From Pelagibacteraceae bacterium AG-349-E10 (GTDB lineage Bacteria > Pseudomonadota > Alphaproteobacteria > HIMB59): a stretch of 64,000 nucleotides of DNA. A program made the position numbers and the translations under genes. The stretch spans positions 1 through 64,000 of the forward strand of contig QCDA01000002.1 of NCBI GenBank assembly GCA_003281065.1, given 5' to 3'. Within the stretch, counting starts at the first letter, position 1. Each line of letters opens with the position of its first letter. Below the pieces are notes generated by a model. That model did not search any database. It worked only from the letters and a program-made list of their open reading frames with translations, and had not been told where the DNA came from. This document shows, piece after piece, positions 54,282 to 62,984 of this stretch.

Positions 54282-55823
54282 TTATTTTTTTAACGTAGTG
54301 AGTATATTGTTAAGATGTAAATTTAATTCATCTTTACCATTTATTAATTTTAAGTTTTGCCTCGCCCTATCATCTTTATCAATCATAATTTCAGGGTCGT
54401 AAAAGAAATTATAATTAGTTTTTGTTTCAAAAAAACCAGCTGTTGTAAAAGGTGCAGATATTGAAAAAAGGCTCTTTTTTGCCAATAACTTTGGAGAATA
54501 TCTAGGATTTAACAGCGTTATTTTATTTAAATTAAGTTTTTTAATATAGTTATAATAATCCATCGGGTAGTTTCTAGAATTTAATGAATGTTTTGATTTT
54601 AATATAATTTGAAAGTCTTTATCTTTAAAATAATTGATGATGTCATCAAGAAATTTTATACAAATACTAGATATTCGATATCTATCCTCAGGTAACATTA
54701 GAGCTCTGCTAAAAATATGATGTGGTACCACATCAAAAATACATATATTTTTCATTTTACTATCTATGCTTATTCCTTGCTCTGAATGAAATGGTGATAC
54801 TTTATCTTCTAAGAAAATTACTGTAGGTATAATTTTTTTAATATGTTCATAAAATATCTTACTATCAACATAATAATTATCCCATAAATTTAAATGATGA
54901 TACATGGTATCTGTTGGATAAAAACCATCTTTACTCTTAAATCCATAATAACCAGATGCATGATTGATTAAATGAAATTTAAAATTATGATTCTGAGCTA
55001 GATATGACCAAAACGGTCTTAAAAGTTGATCATGAAAAGTAAAAATAACATGGTTAATTTTAGCATCATTTTTTATAGTCGATAATTTATAAGCATGAAT
55101 ATAATTTTCCTGATCAAGGAGATACAGTTTTTGCCATTTATTTATAACAAAATATAAAAGTGATATCAAAAATTTATATAAAAAGTTAATTAATAGAAAA
55201 AATTTCATTTTCATGTTTAAGGCATTTATTGGATAACCAAATTCATATTTAACGTTATCAATTTTAAATTTTTCTAAACTTTTGTTATTATGAAAAATAT
55301 TATTGGGTGTTATACCTAAACACTTAATAGAACTTAAAATAAATGAGTAATCTTGATTATCATGTTGATTACTTGGTATCAAAAATTTTTCAGAAACCTT
55401 GGGAAAAAAAATATTTGTAGATCTTTTATCAAATTCAATTTGTTTCAAATTTAAAATATGAAAAATTGAAGAAAAATTTTTTTTCAAAGAGATATAAAGT
55501 ATGTACGGGTAAAAAAGTAAAAAAGATAAAAAAACTGAACAATTTATATTTTGTTTCTTTAGAAAAATTGCGTGTTTAAATGGTAAAGGAAAAATAATAG
55601 GAAGCCCAATACTATAAAAAAAAATATATAATTTTGAGAAGTGTGGCATTATAAGAAAATTATAAAATAAGCCTTGTAAAGTTTTATTGATTAGCTTGTC
55701 TTTATGTAAAGGCAAGGATAATAGCTCTTTTTCGGTGATTTTGAGATTTCTCAATTCTGATAAGCTCAGAGCATTATATTTATTTACTATTTTTTTTCTA
55801 AAAAAGTTTTTTATAAGACTCAT
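54282..55823 (-). CDS. Polysaccharide biosynthesis PFTS-motif-type protein
   Basis: 513 residues. A hydrophobic N-terminal region (about 70-130) precedes a GT-B-like C-terminal half: LINHASGYYGFKSKDGFYPT near 288, IFDVVPHHIF near 363, LKSKHSLNSRNYPMDYYNY near 406 and ISAPFTTAGFFETKTNYNF near 454. The last matches the PFTS motif that names a family of surface polysaccharide proteins. No activity is established to my knowledge. It overlaps the sulfotransferase-like gene by 4 bases. Confidence 0.75.
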   Translation of the reverse strand: MSLIKNFFRKKIVNKYNALSLSELRNLKITEKELLSLPLHKDKLINKTLQGLFYNFLIMPHFSKLYIFFYSIGLPIIFPLPFKHAIFLKKQNINCSVFLSFLLFYPYILYISLKKNFSSIFHILNLKQIEFDKRSTNIFFPKVSEKFLIPSNQHDNQDYSFILSSIKCLGITPNNIFHNNKSLEKFKIDNVKYEFGYPINALNMKMKFFLLINFLYKFLISLLYFVINKWQKLYLLDQENYIHAYKLSTIKNDAKINHVIFTFHDQLLRPFWSYLAQNHNFKFHLINHASGYYGFKSKDGFYPTDTMYHHLNLWDNYYVDSKIFYEHIKKIIPTVIFLEDKVSPFHSEQGISIDSKMKNICIFDVVPHHIFSRALMLPEDRYRISSICIKFLDDIINYFKDKDFQIILKSKHSLNSRNYPMDYYNYIKKLNLNKITLLNPRYSPKLLAKKSLFSISAPFTTAGFFETKTNYNFFYDPEIMIDKDDRARQNLKLINGKDELNLHLNNILTTLKK

Positions 55824-56896
55824 AAAAAGTCTTTCATATATTTCTGCTCATAATCATAAGATAGGTTCTCTATTAAGTTTTTGTATTTTATAGAGATTTT
55901 ATTCTTAAAAACTTCATTAAGTTTATTCTCAATTTCATCTTTTTCGCTAAAGTTTCGTGTTCCTTTTTTCCAACCATATTTTCTGTAAATATTTGTGTCT
56001 CTTCCTTCAATTACTTTCTGTCTAGGTACTTTTTCATTTTTTAATGTTTTGTAAAAATTTTTATCAAATTTAATTTGTAAAAATTTTTCAATTTTTTTTA
56101 TAAATGGATAAGGATCTAATACAAATCTCTCAAATGGTATCTTTAAGAATTTTTTAGGATAGAGTGAGTGAATTTTTTTTTCTTGATCAGTATTAAGTTG
56201 ATTTAAAATATACATTTGTTGAATTGCTTTCTCAAAAGGACTTTTTATCTCTAAGTATTTTTTAGGATTGGCTCTCCACAAAAAAGGTATTTCATGATTT
56301 TTAAATTTAAATGTTTGAATTAATTGTCGTGCTGAACTTTTTTTAAATTCTATATGATTCATTGCTTGCTGATGTATCATATATGCTGGATGTCTTACAA
56401 TATTTATAAATCGAATTTTTTTTCTTAAAGTCTTAAATAATATTTCACTGTTACTTAGAATATTATGTGTAGAAAAGTGAAGTATTGGTTGGTATTTATT
56501 TATTAAACTTGGAACTACTGAGTCACCCTCAGAAAACAATCTTTTAAAATAAATTTTTTTTTTTGAGCTCTGAAAAACACTAGATAGGTCTGTATATCTA
56601 AAGTTTGTATTTCTCGACATCATTTGGCTGTACAAAGTTTCGTCAGCATAGGTCTCAATAAAAAATTTAGCTGAGTCAAAAGATATTTTTCTATATTTAT
56701 AAAATGCACATATGTTTTCAAGTTCAGATGAATATCTATAAATCTCTATTTTATTAGTACTCCCAAGTATTCTGTTAAAAAGAGTTTTTCCACAGCCTGC
56801 TTGACCATCTATAATCAATACTTTTTTTGATAAAGTTTTATTTTTATGAAATAACATTAATGCTAACTTTTCCAAATTGGTTTTTTTAAAGACCAT
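55820..56896 (-). CDS. Sulfotransferase-like P-loop protein
   Basis: 358 residues. The P-loop-like LIIDGQAGCGKTLFNRIL near 27 and the 3'-phosphate-binding FINIVRHPAYMIHQQ near 163 follow the PAPS-dependent sulfotransferase layout, with ILKIPFERFVLDPYPFI-type end and a C-terminal basic region (KYGWKKGTRNFSE). It may add sulfate to the glycan, but a non-sulfotransferase kinase-like role cannot be excluded. It overlaps the amidotransferase gene upstream by 34 bases. Confidence 0.75.
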   Translation of the reverse strand: MVFKKTNLEKLALMLFHKNKTLSKKVLIIDGQAGCGKTLFNRILGSTNKIEIYRYSSELENICAFYKYRKISFDSAKFFIETYADETLYSQMMSRNTNFRYTDLSSVFQSSKKKIYFKRLFSEGDSVVPSLINKYQPILHFSTHNILSNSEILFKTLRKKIRFINIVRHPAYMIHQQAMNHIEFKKSSARQLIQTFKFKNHEIPFLWRANPKKYLEIKSPFEKAIQQMYILNQLNTDQEKKIHSLYPKKFLKIPFERFVLDPYPFIKKIEKFLQIKFDKNFYKTLKNEKVPRQKVIEGRDTNIYRKYGWKKGTRNFSEKDEIENKLNEVFKNKISIKYKNLIENLSYDYEQKYMKDFL

Positions 56897-58059
56897 TTAC
56901 CATTTTTTTTTTGCCAAATATGCTCTAAACGCCAGCTATCAACTACTTCCCAAAAAGTATTCTCCTTTATTTCAAGGTAATCTAAAAATTCTTTAAAATA
57001 TTTATTTGGAAATTCACCGTCATACCTTTTAACTAAATCTATTCCCTCTTCACGCGTAATATGTCCATCTCTTATTTCATGAGAAGTGTCTTCAACGCAT
57101 CTTCCTATGCCAAGTTTTATATACCTCATGTAATAATGAAAGCCGTCAAATTTATCATCTAAACTAGCATATTTTGAATAAGTACCTTCTGACCTATCAG
57201 GGTTTGGAAGTAAACCTGTATTTTGTGCACAATAATAAAAATTCTCCTGAGGATGCCATTTTATAAAGTAATTCATAAAATATTGCTTAGATATATTTTT
57301 TTTTCTCATTTCTTTCTCAGAAGGTGGATTGTAAAAGGTTAAATCTGATTTTTTTATATTTAAACCCTTCATATAGTTTTTTTCAGAAATACCGTATTTT
57401 ATAAGTTCATTTATTGGAGTACCTTTTAGGTAACCACTGATCCACTTACTGTCATCTAGGTAATCATTATATGGCTTATCCTTTGATTTTGGATCACCTG
57501 CATACTCAAGTTCACCATTTTCTCCAAAAAAAATTAATTTTATATTTAACATTAAAGCAATGTGTACTGGAAAATAAACTTGACCAAGAACAAATGTGTG
57601 GAAAGCATCTCCAAATTCTTCAAAACATAACCTAGATAGTTTGCTATTTAGAATACCATCTTGTGTACATTTAATATTTTGAAAACCAGAATTATTTAAA
57701 TTTATGAAATTTTTAAAACCAATCTCTGTGTATTTAAGTGGGCTCCAAGTTACTAATATAGGATTCATATTGTATTTATATTTTAAGATATGTGCTACAT
57801 AACCTGAGTCTTTACCACCACTGCTTGGTACAATCACATCCCAATTTCCATTTTTACTTCTATGAGTATCTAGTAATTTTAATAATTCCTTTTCTCTGGC
57901 TTCCCAGTTTATAGAATTTTTATAGTCTTTATTATTACAAGCAGAACAAATACCATTTTTATCAAATATAATTCTAGGTCTTTGGTTTGATACTGTACAA
58001 TTTTTACACCACTTAACTTCTTTTGGTAAATATTGTATTTGTTTTTCAAATTTCTTCAT
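56863..58059 (-). CDS. N-acetyl sugar amidotransferase (WbpG/PseA family)
   Basis: 398 residues. The N terminus has the cysteine cluster CKNCTVSNQRPRI and GICSACN typical of the family, followed by the ATP pyrophosphatase loop VPSSGGKDSGYVAHIL near 67. These enzymes activate an acetamido group with ATP and replace its oxygen with ammonia, giving acetamidino (amidine) sugars, as in PseA/WbpG systems. The genes directly upstream, hisH-like and hisF-like, would supply ammonia. Its target may be a nonulosonate made by the following module. Confidence 0.92.
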   Translation of the reverse strand: MKKFEKQIQYLPKEVKWCKNCTVSNQRPRIIFDKNGICSACNNKDYKNSINWEAREKELLKLLDTHRSKNGNWDVIVPSSGGKDSGYVAHILKYKYNMNPILVTWSPLKYTEIGFKNFINLNNSGFQNIKCTQDGILNSKLSRLCFEEFGDAFHTFVLGQVYFPVHIALMLNIKLIFFGENGELEYAGDPKSKDKPYNDYLDDSKWISGYLKGTPINELIKYGISEKNYMKGLNIKKSDLTFYNPPSEKEMRKKNISKQYFMNYFIKWHPQENFYYCAQNTGLLPNPDRSEGTYSKYASLDDKFDGFHYYMRYIKLGIGRCVEDTSHEIRDGHITREEGIDLVKRYDGEFPNKYFKEFLDYLEIKENTFWEVVDSWRLEHIWQKKNGKWSLKKPIWKS

Positions 58060-58664
58060 TTATCTAGTATATGTTTAAGTAACTTCTTTCCATCTTCACC
58101 ACTTTTTTCAGGATGAAATTGAAATCCGTAAACATTATCAAAACAAGCAGCAGAGGGAAATTTATATTTGTTATTAAATGAATATGAAAGTATTTTTTTG
58201 TTTTCAGAAAATTCTGTATGATATGAATGTACATGATAAAAATATTTTTCATTAATTAAATCTTTAGGGATAGCATTATTATTCTCATTCAACACTACTT
58301 TCCCCCATCCAATATTTACTTTGTTACAATTTTCACCAAAAGGAATTACGCGACCTTTAATTATTCCCAGTCCTTCAGTTAAACCAAATTCATAGCTTTG
58401 TTCAAATAAAAATTGAAAACCAAGGCAAATTGCTATCAAGGTCTTCCCTTTTTCAATATGGTCATATATCATTCTGTCAAATTTTTTTTTCTTTAACTCT
58501 TTGATACCGTGACTAAAAGATCCTACACCAGGTATTATAAGAACATCTACTCCATGAGTTGAATCATCTAAAAATAATGGATTATGATTTAAATTTTTTA
58601 TCATATAGTAAATACTACTTAAATTATTGAGTTTGTAGTTAATAATCCCTACTTTTTTTTTCAA
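58056..58664 (-). CDS. HisH-type glutamine amidotransferase of a sugar amidation system
   Basis: 202 residues, a class I glutamine amidotransferase. The nucleophile Cys80 is in AICLGFQFLF; the His and Glu are in FQFHPEKSGEDGKKL near 187. The IIPGVGSF and GWGKVVLNENN segments follow HisH. In this setting it delivers ammonia through the HisF-like partner to the amidotransferase at 56863. It overlaps both neighbours by 4 bases. It is probably dedicated to glycan amidation rather than histidine synthesis. Confidence 0.92.
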   Translation of the reverse strand: MKKKVGIINYKLNNLSSIYYMIKNLNHNPLFLDDSTHGVDVLIIPGVGSFSHGIKELKKKKFDRMIYDHIEKGKTLIAICLGFQFLFEQSYEFGLTEGLGIIKGRVIPFGENCNKVNIGWGKVVLNENNNAIPKDLINEKYFYHVHSYHTEFSENKKILSYSFNNKYKFPSAACFDNVYGFQFHPEKSGEDGKKLLKHILDK

Positions 58665-59482
58665 AATTTAACCTCAATTTTATTTGATAAAAGGTTTTCT
58701 TTTATATCAGAAATTTTATAGGTTTTTAAATTAGGTAAATTATTTTTGATATTAAAATTTAATTTTTGTTTGTTAGAATTTTCTATTTTAAAAAAATTGT
58801 AATGTATAATTGAACTCAAAGCTACACCTTGTACATTGTATTTAAGTTTTAAATCAACAATGTCCTCTATTGACCCTGCTCCTCCATGAATTAACAAAGG
58901 AATATTTATAATATTTCTTACATTTTCTATTAACTTAATATCAAAACCTTTCATTAATCCTTCATTATTTATAGAAGTTAAAATAATTTCGCCAGCACCT
59001 TCGTTTTGGATTGATTTAATCCATTCACTTACAGTTATACCAGAGGATGATTTGCCATTATTATAAAATGCATAAAATTTATCATCCACTTTCATTGATT
59101 GAACATTTATACTAATTGTCGATGACCCAAATTTTTTTGCAACTTTATTTATAAATTTTAAATTAGAAAAAGAATACGAGTTTAATGAAATTCTATCTGC
59201 TCCATTGGATAGTAGTAGTTCAATGTCTTCAATAGATTTAATACCACCACCAACTGTGATAGGTATAAAACAATCTTTTGAGATATTTTTTATAATATTT
59301 AAAAGCGAATATCTCCCATAAAGACTTGCAACAACATCTTGTACAATTATTTCATCTGCTCCATTCTTATAATATTCAGATATGAAATAATTCGGTTCAC
59401 CAAGTACTCTGAGACCCTCTAAATTTATACCCTTAACAAGATTAGCTCCCTTGATATCAATTTTGGGAATAATTCTGAACAT
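58661..59482 (-). CDS. HisF-like protein of a sugar amidation system (catalytic Asp replaced)
   Basis: 273-residue (beta/alpha)8 barrel. RIIPKIDIKGANLVKGIN keeps the first catalytic Asp (Asp9, HisF Asp11). The second, HisF Asp130, lies in ISINVQSM here as Asn126. This makes the histidine cyclase step doubtful and suggests that the barrel serves only as an ammonia channel for the amidotransferase. The phosphate-binding TVGGGIKSIEDI and HGGAGSIEDI motifs remain. Confidence 0.9.
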   Translation of the reverse strand: MFRIIPKIDIKGANLVKGINLEGLRVLGEPNYFISEYYKNGADEIIVQDVVASLYGRYSLLNIIKNISKDCFIPITVGGGIKSIEDIELLLSNGADRISLNSYSFSNLKFINKVAKKFGSSTISINVQSMKVDDKFYAFYNNGKSSSGITVSEWIKSIQNEGAGEIILTSINNEGLMKGFDIKLIENVRNIINIPLLIHGGAGSIEDIVDLKLKYNVQGVALSSIIHYNFFKIENSNKQKLNFNIKNNLPNLKTYKISDIKENLLSNKIEVKF

Positions 59483-59491
59483 TTTAACTTG

Positions 59492-60295
59492 TTAAATTAT
59501 TGAAATACCGCCATCTACAATTAGATTGGACCCAGTTATATATGAAGATTTTGGTGAACATAAAAATATAATTGATTTTGATATTTCGCTTGGATAGCCA
59601 AGTCTGCTTAATGGTGTTTTCTTTTCATACCTTTTAATAAAAGATCTAGTTTGATTATTAGATACGCCAGCATTATGACCGTATAAACCCCCTGGGCTTA
59701 AGCAATTCACTCTTATGTTGAATTTGCCGTAGTAAGCACTCATTTGTTTGACTAAATTTATTATGCCACCTTTAATAATTGAATAAGTCATATTTTCTCT
59801 CATTTGAGTATTTTCATAAAGATTTAAGTCTTGACCAAGAAAACCATAAATAGAACCTAAAAGTAAGATATTACCTTTAATTTTTTTTTCATACATAAAA
59901 TTAGCTGTTTCTTTAGCAATCCATGAGTAACTTAAAAGATTTAGCTCAATATTTTTTTTTAATGAGCTGTACTCAATATTTGAGAAATTATTCTCAGACC
60001 ATTTGTTGTCTCTTGGATAAGAACAATTTACTAAAGAATATGGAAAACCATTTTTATCGAAAATATCAATTATGTTAAATTTTTCATTCTCAATATTTTC
60101 ACAATCAAAATGTATAAATTTAAAATTTTTGCTATTACATAATCTTGAATTAGGTTTAATTACGTCTAGTGAAATAACTTTTGCTCCTAAAATTAGTAAA
60201 TCTTCAACTAGTTCTTTTCCTATCAACCCTGATCCACCTAATATATAAAAAATTTTATTTTTTAATTGAAAAAAATTTTTTGTTTTATTTTTCAT
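59492..60295 (-). CDS. SDR-family oxidoreductase (PtmA-like)
   Basis: 267 residues. Cofactor motif YILGGSGLIGKELVEDLLI, catalytic YSIIKGG near 182 (Tyr, Lys) and NCLSPGGLYGHNAG, GSNLIVDGGISII at the end. It matches the PtmA-type dehydrogenase found beside CMP-legionaminate synthetase genes. The step is not settled; a redox change on a legionaminate precursor or derivative is proposed by analogy. It overlaps ptmB by 4 bases. Confidence 0.83.
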   Translation of the reverse strand: MKNKTKNFFQLKNKIFYILGGSGLIGKELVEDLLILGAKVISLDVIKPNSRLCNSKNFKFIHFDCENIENEKFNIIDIFDKNGFPYSLVNCSYPRDNKWSENNFSNIEYSSLKKNIELNLLSYSWIAKETANFMYEKKIKGNILLLGSIYGFLGQDLNLYENTQMRENMTYSIIKGGIINLVKQMSAYYGKFNIRVNCLSPGGLYGHNAGVSNNQTRSFIKRYEKKTPLSRLGYPSEISKSIIFLCSPKSSYITGSNLIVDGGISII

Positions 60296-60978
60296 TTTTT
60301 ATAAAATAAATTTACAAGTTTCCAATCTGTTTCAGTGTCAATATCGATGGATCTTTCAAATGGCATTTTATATAAGTATGTTTTTTTTCTAAAAAAAGAA
60401 TTATTAGAAAACAAAATATTTCTTTTCCAAATATAAATTGATGCGTTCATTTCGTATACTTTTGGTGCTTGCTGTCTAGAGTTGTATTTCTTATTTGAAT
60501 TTATAACTCTTTTAACTATACCATCTTTTATTTGCACCATATTAAAATATGGATTTTTTCTTGCATCACAAATAGTCAATAGATTGTCACTCTTAGACTC
60601 AAGAAAATAATCAAAACTTTTTTTTATATCTAATATCTTTCTTAATGGTGATGTTACATCTAAATCAATTATATATTCAAATTTTTTGTCAAAAAATTTT
60701 TCCGACTCTAAACAAACATCTCTGATAACATCAATTTTTGGAGCATTATCTGAGGAAAGTTTTTTATTTCTTAAGGATAATGAAATTGCTCCACTGTTTT
60801 GAGCAATACTTTTAATCCTATTTGAGTCAGTGCTTACTACTATTTGATCAAAAATCTTTGATTTTAATGCTTGTTTAATTGTAATACTTATTAAAGGTTC
60901 ACCTTTAAGTAACTTTATATTTTTATTTTTCAAACCTTTAGAATTAGCTCTAGCACAAATAGTACATAAAACACTCAT
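60292..60978 (-). CDS. CMP-nonulosonate synthetase (PtmB/LegF/NeuA-like cytidylyltransferase)
   Basis: 228 residues from ATG 60978, which overlaps the upstream stop by 4 bases (ATGA); an upstream ATG at 61020 is in frame but adds an atypical Lys/Tyr-rich extension. TICARANSKGLKNKNIKLL is the cytidylyltransferase signature, then QIVVSTDSNRIKSIAQNSG and IDLDVTSPLRKILDI. It activates a nonulosonic acid, probably legionaminic acid, with CTP. The neighbours (PtmA, PtmE, PtmF, LegG-like) support legionaminate rather than sialate. Confidence 0.88.
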   Translation of the reverse strand: MSVLCTICARANSKGLKNKNIKLLKGEPLISITIKQALKSKIFDQIVVSTDSNRIKSIAQNSGAISLSLRNKKLSSDNAPKIDVIRDVCLESEKFFDKKFEYIIDLDVTSPLRKILDIKKSFDYFLESKSDNLLTICDARKNPYFNMVQIKDGIVKRVINSNKKYNSRQQAPKVYEMNASIYIWKRNILFSNNSFFRKKTYLYKMPFERSIDIDTETDWKLVNLFYKK

Positions 60979-61886
60979 TTGGTAATATTTATATATTGCA
61001 TAGCATCTTTTATGGTACAAAGATTATCATAGTTCTTACTTAAAATTGCTTCATGTTGTTTTTTATATGAAAAATTTCTTTCGTAGTTTTTAAGGTTTTT
61101 AGATATATTTTTGTTTGATTTAACAAATTTTACTAATAATTTATTATTTATTAAGTCTAAATGGATGGATTTTTTATCAAAATCAATAATCATTTTTCTG
61201 TAAGAAATTTTTGAGTAATAATTTAATGTTATATTTAATATGACTTTTTTATTTATCTTACCTATTAGGGTCAAATGATCATTACTAGATATCTTGAGTG
61301 ATGAAATTTTCTTATTAATTATTTGAGTAGTTTTAAAACCTCCAAAGAGCCAATATACATAATCAAACTCATGACTTAAATCATTTTCTACTCCTCCACC
61401 TCTATTTTTATGAGCGCTATAGCTTTTAAAATACTTTTGATTGTCTCTCCATTTTGGTAAGAAAGATCCTGAATATATATTTATACTTAATAAGTTATCT
61501 TTTCTTTTATTTATAAAGTTTTTTAAGTATGAAAGAAGTGGGTGAAATCTTAAGTTATATCCAACAAATATTTTATTATTAATGTTTTTTAAATTCAAAG
61601 AACTAGAGTGAAATATTGGTTTTTCAATTAATATAATTTTATTTTTAAAAAGAATATTAATTTTTTTTAAATATTTATAATGTGTTGATGTCTCAGATGA
61701 AACGATAATGTAATCTGGATTATAGTCAATTAATTTTGATTTTTTAAAATCTAACTTAAATTTTGAAGGTACTTTCAACCTTGTAACAATTTTGATCTCT
61801 TTAATTTTTTTAAATTTAGATAATATGCTGTGGTGTCGCCTACCTATAGATCCATATCCAATTATTAATACTTTGATATTAATCAA
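60975..61886 (-). CDS. Gfo/Idh/MocA-family oxidoreductase (PtmF-like)
   Basis: 303 residues. KVLIIGYGSIGRRHHSIL at the N terminus, the EKP motif in IILIEKPIFHSS near 85 and GGGVENDLSHEFDYVYWLFGG near 165. It lies between the nucleotidyltransferase and the CMP-synthetase, the same place as PtmF in campylobacterial ptm clusters. Its role there is probably in supplying GlcN-derived precursors, by analogy. It overlaps both neighbours by a few bases. Confidence 0.83.
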   Translation of the reverse strand: MINIKVLIIGYGSIGRRHHSILSKFKKIKEIKIVTRLKVPSKFKLDFKKSKLIDYNPDYIIVSSETSTHYKYLKKINILFKNKIILIEKPIFHSSSLNLKNINNKIFVGYNLRFHPLLSYLKNFINKRKDNLLSINIYSGSFLPKWRDNQKYFKSYSAHKNRGGGVENDLSHEFDYVYWLFGGFKTTQIINKKISSLKISSNDHLTLIGKINKKVILNITLNYYSKISYRKMIIDFDKKSIHLDLINNKLLVKFVKSNKNISKNLKNYERNFSYKKQHEAILSKNYDNLCTIKDAMQYINITK

Positions 61887-62955
61887 GTTTAATTATTTTG
61901 TTAAACGTATCTAGTTCAGATGTTTTACCTATTTCTACCCAATTATTGTTAGATATATGGTGGGTATGTATTTTCTTTTTCATTTTTTTTGCTCTCATAA
62001 TTAAATCTGTTGCATCAAAAAATTTATTTTTAGGAATAAGTTTAATAATATCTTTTTTTATAATATAGAAACCAACATTAATTACGAAATCAAATATTGG
62101 TTTTTCTATAATTTCAATAAATTCAGATTTATTTTTAGTTTTGATTTGACCATATGGAAATTCAAGTTTTTTGTTTGTAACAAGAAGGGTGATATCAGAA
62201 TTATTTTTAATGTGTTTCTCAACTATTTTGTAAATATTTTCTGAGATAATTGTATCACAATTAGTTATAATTATATTTTCTGAAAGTTTCTTAACATCTA
62301 TATTTCTAATTGCACCAATAGTTCCTAAAGGCTTAGTTTCATTTATAAACGTTAGTTTAGAGTTATTCAGATCTTCAAATTTTTTTTTCAAAACATCCTT
62401 TAAAATTTTTTTTTGATAAAAAGCAGATATATAAAAGTTATTAAAACCTTGCATGTAATACTTATCTAAAATTCTTATTATCATCGGAATACCTCCGATA
62501 GGCATTAAAGCTTTTGGATAAGTATTAGTGAATGGAGCTAATCTTTTACCTCTTCCACCAGCCATAATAATCATATCTATATTATGTGAATATGTGTCAT
62601 CATTTAATGTAAAAAATTGATCCCAAGAAAATATGTCAACAATACTATTTTTTTTATTTATTACAGGAATTAATTCAAATTTATTAATTTGTAATATTTT
62701 TTTAATTTCATTCTTATCAACCTCATTTTCGTAAACTTTAATTGGATCTGGATTATAAATATTTTTGATTGATCTTTCTAAATTAGGGTCTTTTAAAATA
62801 GATTTTCTTATATCACCATCTGTTATAGTTCCTAAAAGTTTTTTTTTTACATTTGTAACCATAAGACATTTATGCGGTGATACATTTAAGTATGATAAGG
62901 CAGTTTTAATTGTTGCATTACTGAAGATAAAATATTTCTTATTTAAATTTTTCAT
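61879..62955 (-). CDS. CBS-domain nucleotidyltransferase (PtmE-like)
   Basis: 358 residues. The first 115 form a CBS pair (LMVTNVKKKLLGTITDGDIRKS near 33, IPVINKKNSIVDIFSW). The rest is a sugar-1-phosphate nucleotidyltransferase: IIMAGGRGKRLAPFTNTYPKAL near 129, INETKPLGTIGAI and EIGKTSELDTF. Campylobacter PtmE, of this type, makes GDP-GlcN for legionaminic acid. A ribosyl- or mannose-type nucleotidyltransferase is an alternative. It starts 29 bases after the 2-epimerase gene. Confidence 0.88.
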   Translation of the reverse strand: MKNLNKKYFIFSNATIKTALSYLNVSPHKCLMVTNVKKKLLGTITDGDIRKSILKDPNLERSIKNIYNPDPIKVYENEVDKNEIKKILQINKFELIPVINKKNSIVDIFSWDQFFTLNDDTYSHNIDMIIMAGGRGKRLAPFTNTYPKALMPIGGIPMIIRILDKYYMQGFNNFYISAFYQKKILKDVLKKKFEDLNNSKLTFINETKPLGTIGAIRNIDVKKLSENIIITNCDTIISENIYKIVEKHIKNNSDITLLVTNKKLEFPYGQIKTKNKSEFIEIIEKPIFDFVINVGFYIIKKDIIKLIPKNKFFDATDLIMRAKKMKKKIHTHHISNNNWVEIGKTSELDTFNKIIKLD

Positions 62956-62984
62956 TGTTCTTACAGCTTTTTAATGAACCATGT

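Noticed and set aside
58064..58252. Second minus-strand frame inside the HisH-like gene
   Set aside because: It overlaps a gene with a complete catalytic triad and has no family features.
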